Source: Methanocellales archaeon
Lineage (GTDB): Archaea > Halobacteriota > UBA148
Length of the DNA stretch: 22,007 nt
Direction: 5' to 3'
Assembly: GCA_013415795.1 (NCBI GenBank)
Contig: JAAEEL010000036.1
Span: 1 to 22,007, forward strand
Positions 21,420 through 22,007 of this stretch are shown here, piece after piece; within the stretch, counting starts at the first letter, position 1; every line of letters begins with the position of its first letter. The notes below the pieces were generated by a model. It did not search any database and was not told the DNA's origin. It worked only from the letters and a program-made list of their open reading frames with translations. Position numbers and translations under genes: made by a program.

Positions 21420-22007
21420 TATTAACTTAATGGCTTTTAACGCACTTTTTTCTTTATCTTTTATTTCTAACATTATATCGAAATCTATACCTTTTGTACC
21501 TATTATGAATTTCTTGAATAATCTCATATCTATGTGTTCGTTATGTGTTCCCTTCTTTGAACCTATCTTTTGATTACTGTAGTCAACCATCATTTTTCCG
21601 TCCCTCTTTTTCCAGGTGTTCTCCGCCCTTAAAATAGCATGTCGAATGTTCTCTCCGTTATTTAAGCATTGGTGATGAAAAGTGTCAAAAACAATTGGAA
21701 GTTCCGCCTTTTTACTGATTGCCAGACAATCTTTTAGACTGTAAGATTTATCGTCGTTCTCTATTGCAAGTCTTTTGCGTATTTTGTGGCTTAATTCATC
21801 GTAATTTTCAATAAATCTCTCAATAGATTTTTCTTTATCCCCATAAACTCCACCAATATGTATCTGTACTTTTGCAGTGCTGTTAAGACCCATTGTATCC
21901 AAAACACTGCAATGGTAATCCAATTCCTTAATGCTTCTTTTCACTATTGCTTTATCTTTTGCATTTATTATAACAAACTGGTCAGGATGCATAGAAATCC
22001 TAATATC
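21414..22007 (-). CDS. uvsE: UV damage endonuclease UvsE/UVDE, C-terminal part (partial)
   Basis: TIM-barrel metal-dependent endonuclease that nicks DNA 5' to UV photoproducts and other lesions. The frame is open to the right edge, so only about 197 C-terminal residues of a usual ~300 are seen. Metal-site motifs follow in order: RISMHPDQFVIIN, VQIHIGGVYGDK, RLAIENDDKSYS, PIVFDTFHHQCLN, and THNEHIDMRLF, then DIMLEIKDKEKSALK. These supply the histidines, glutamates and aspartates of the three-metal centre. Codons are more A/T-rich than in the translation genes. It may be an accessory repair gene since it is patchy among archaea; transfer is possible but not shown here. Confidence 0.9.
   Translation of the reverse strand, partial: DIRISMHPDQFVIINAKDKAIVKRSIKELDYHCSVLDTMGLNSTAKVQIHIGGVYGDKEKSIERFIENYDELSHKIRKRLAIENDDKSYSLKDCLAISKKAELPIVFDTFHHQCLNNGENIRHAILRAENTWKKRDGKMMVDYSNQKIGSKKGTHNEHIDMRLFKKFIIGTKGIDFDIMLEIKDKEKSALKAIKLIK

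Noticed and set aside
1..22007. CRISPR arrays, insertion sequences, integrases or prophage genes
   Set aside because: No regularly spaced direct repeats, transposase or integrase motifs, or terminal inverted repeats were seen on either strand.

Overview
The window is a slice of archaeal core chromosome. It carries archaeal/eukaryotic-type ribosomal proteins (L39e, L31e, L18Ae/LX, S19e, L40e), aIF6, prefoldin alpha, the SRP54/FtsY pair, RNase P protein Rpp21, Tsr3, the ether-lipid enzyme GGGP synthase and an intron-bearing tRNA with a bulge-helix-bulge splice motif. Shine-Dalgarno (SD) sites of the GGAGGTGAT type and TATA-like promoters fit this. Base composition is moderately A+T-rich by eye. 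The SRP54 C-terminal domain and the gatCAB/purB content suggest a euryarchaeote near the Methanomicrobia, but that placement is inference. No methanogenesis, halophily or mobile-element gene is present to sharpen it.

Left part (1-11475, all minus strand, read right to left). The order is tRNA-Gly(UCC), rnp4, a 440-base gap, rps19e, a PDCD5-family gene, a PP-loop ATPase, rpl39e, rpl31e, eif6, rpl18a, pfdA, ftsY, srp54, trm112, a two-TM membrane protein, pyrG, then argD, hisC and an AK6-type kinase cut by the window edge. From rps19e to pyrG, genes overlap or lie a few tens of bases apart at most, many joined by ATGA or TAATG overlaps. This looks like one translation / co-translational-targeting superoperon ending in CTP synthase. 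argD-hisC-AK6 is a second tightly overlapped unit with its own TATA-like element.

Middle (11503-15113). A palindromic A/T element sits between the tRNA and the divergent tsr3 gene. rpl40e and GGGP synthase follow on the plus strand. topA converges on them from the minus strand.

Right part (15114-22007). A six-TM membrane protein diverges from topA across a short region with an inverted repeat. purB-gatC-gatA-gatB is a compact minus-strand operon linked by ATGA or one-base junctions. A 400-base A/T-rich gap holds a possible tiny transcription unit. Next come a small DUF378 membrane protein, with a perfect SD apparently serving a CTG start, and the C-terminal part of a UvsE-type UV-damage endonuclease.

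Several genes start at TTG (hisC, AK6, rpl39e, srp54), which shifts the natural boundaries relative to ATG-only calls. I see no CRISPR array, insertion sequence, prophage or defence system. The points most worth a second look are the tRNA-Gly intron, the tRNA/rnp4 junction, the CTG start and a few short ORFs with good expression signals. I found no obvious new multi-gene system.
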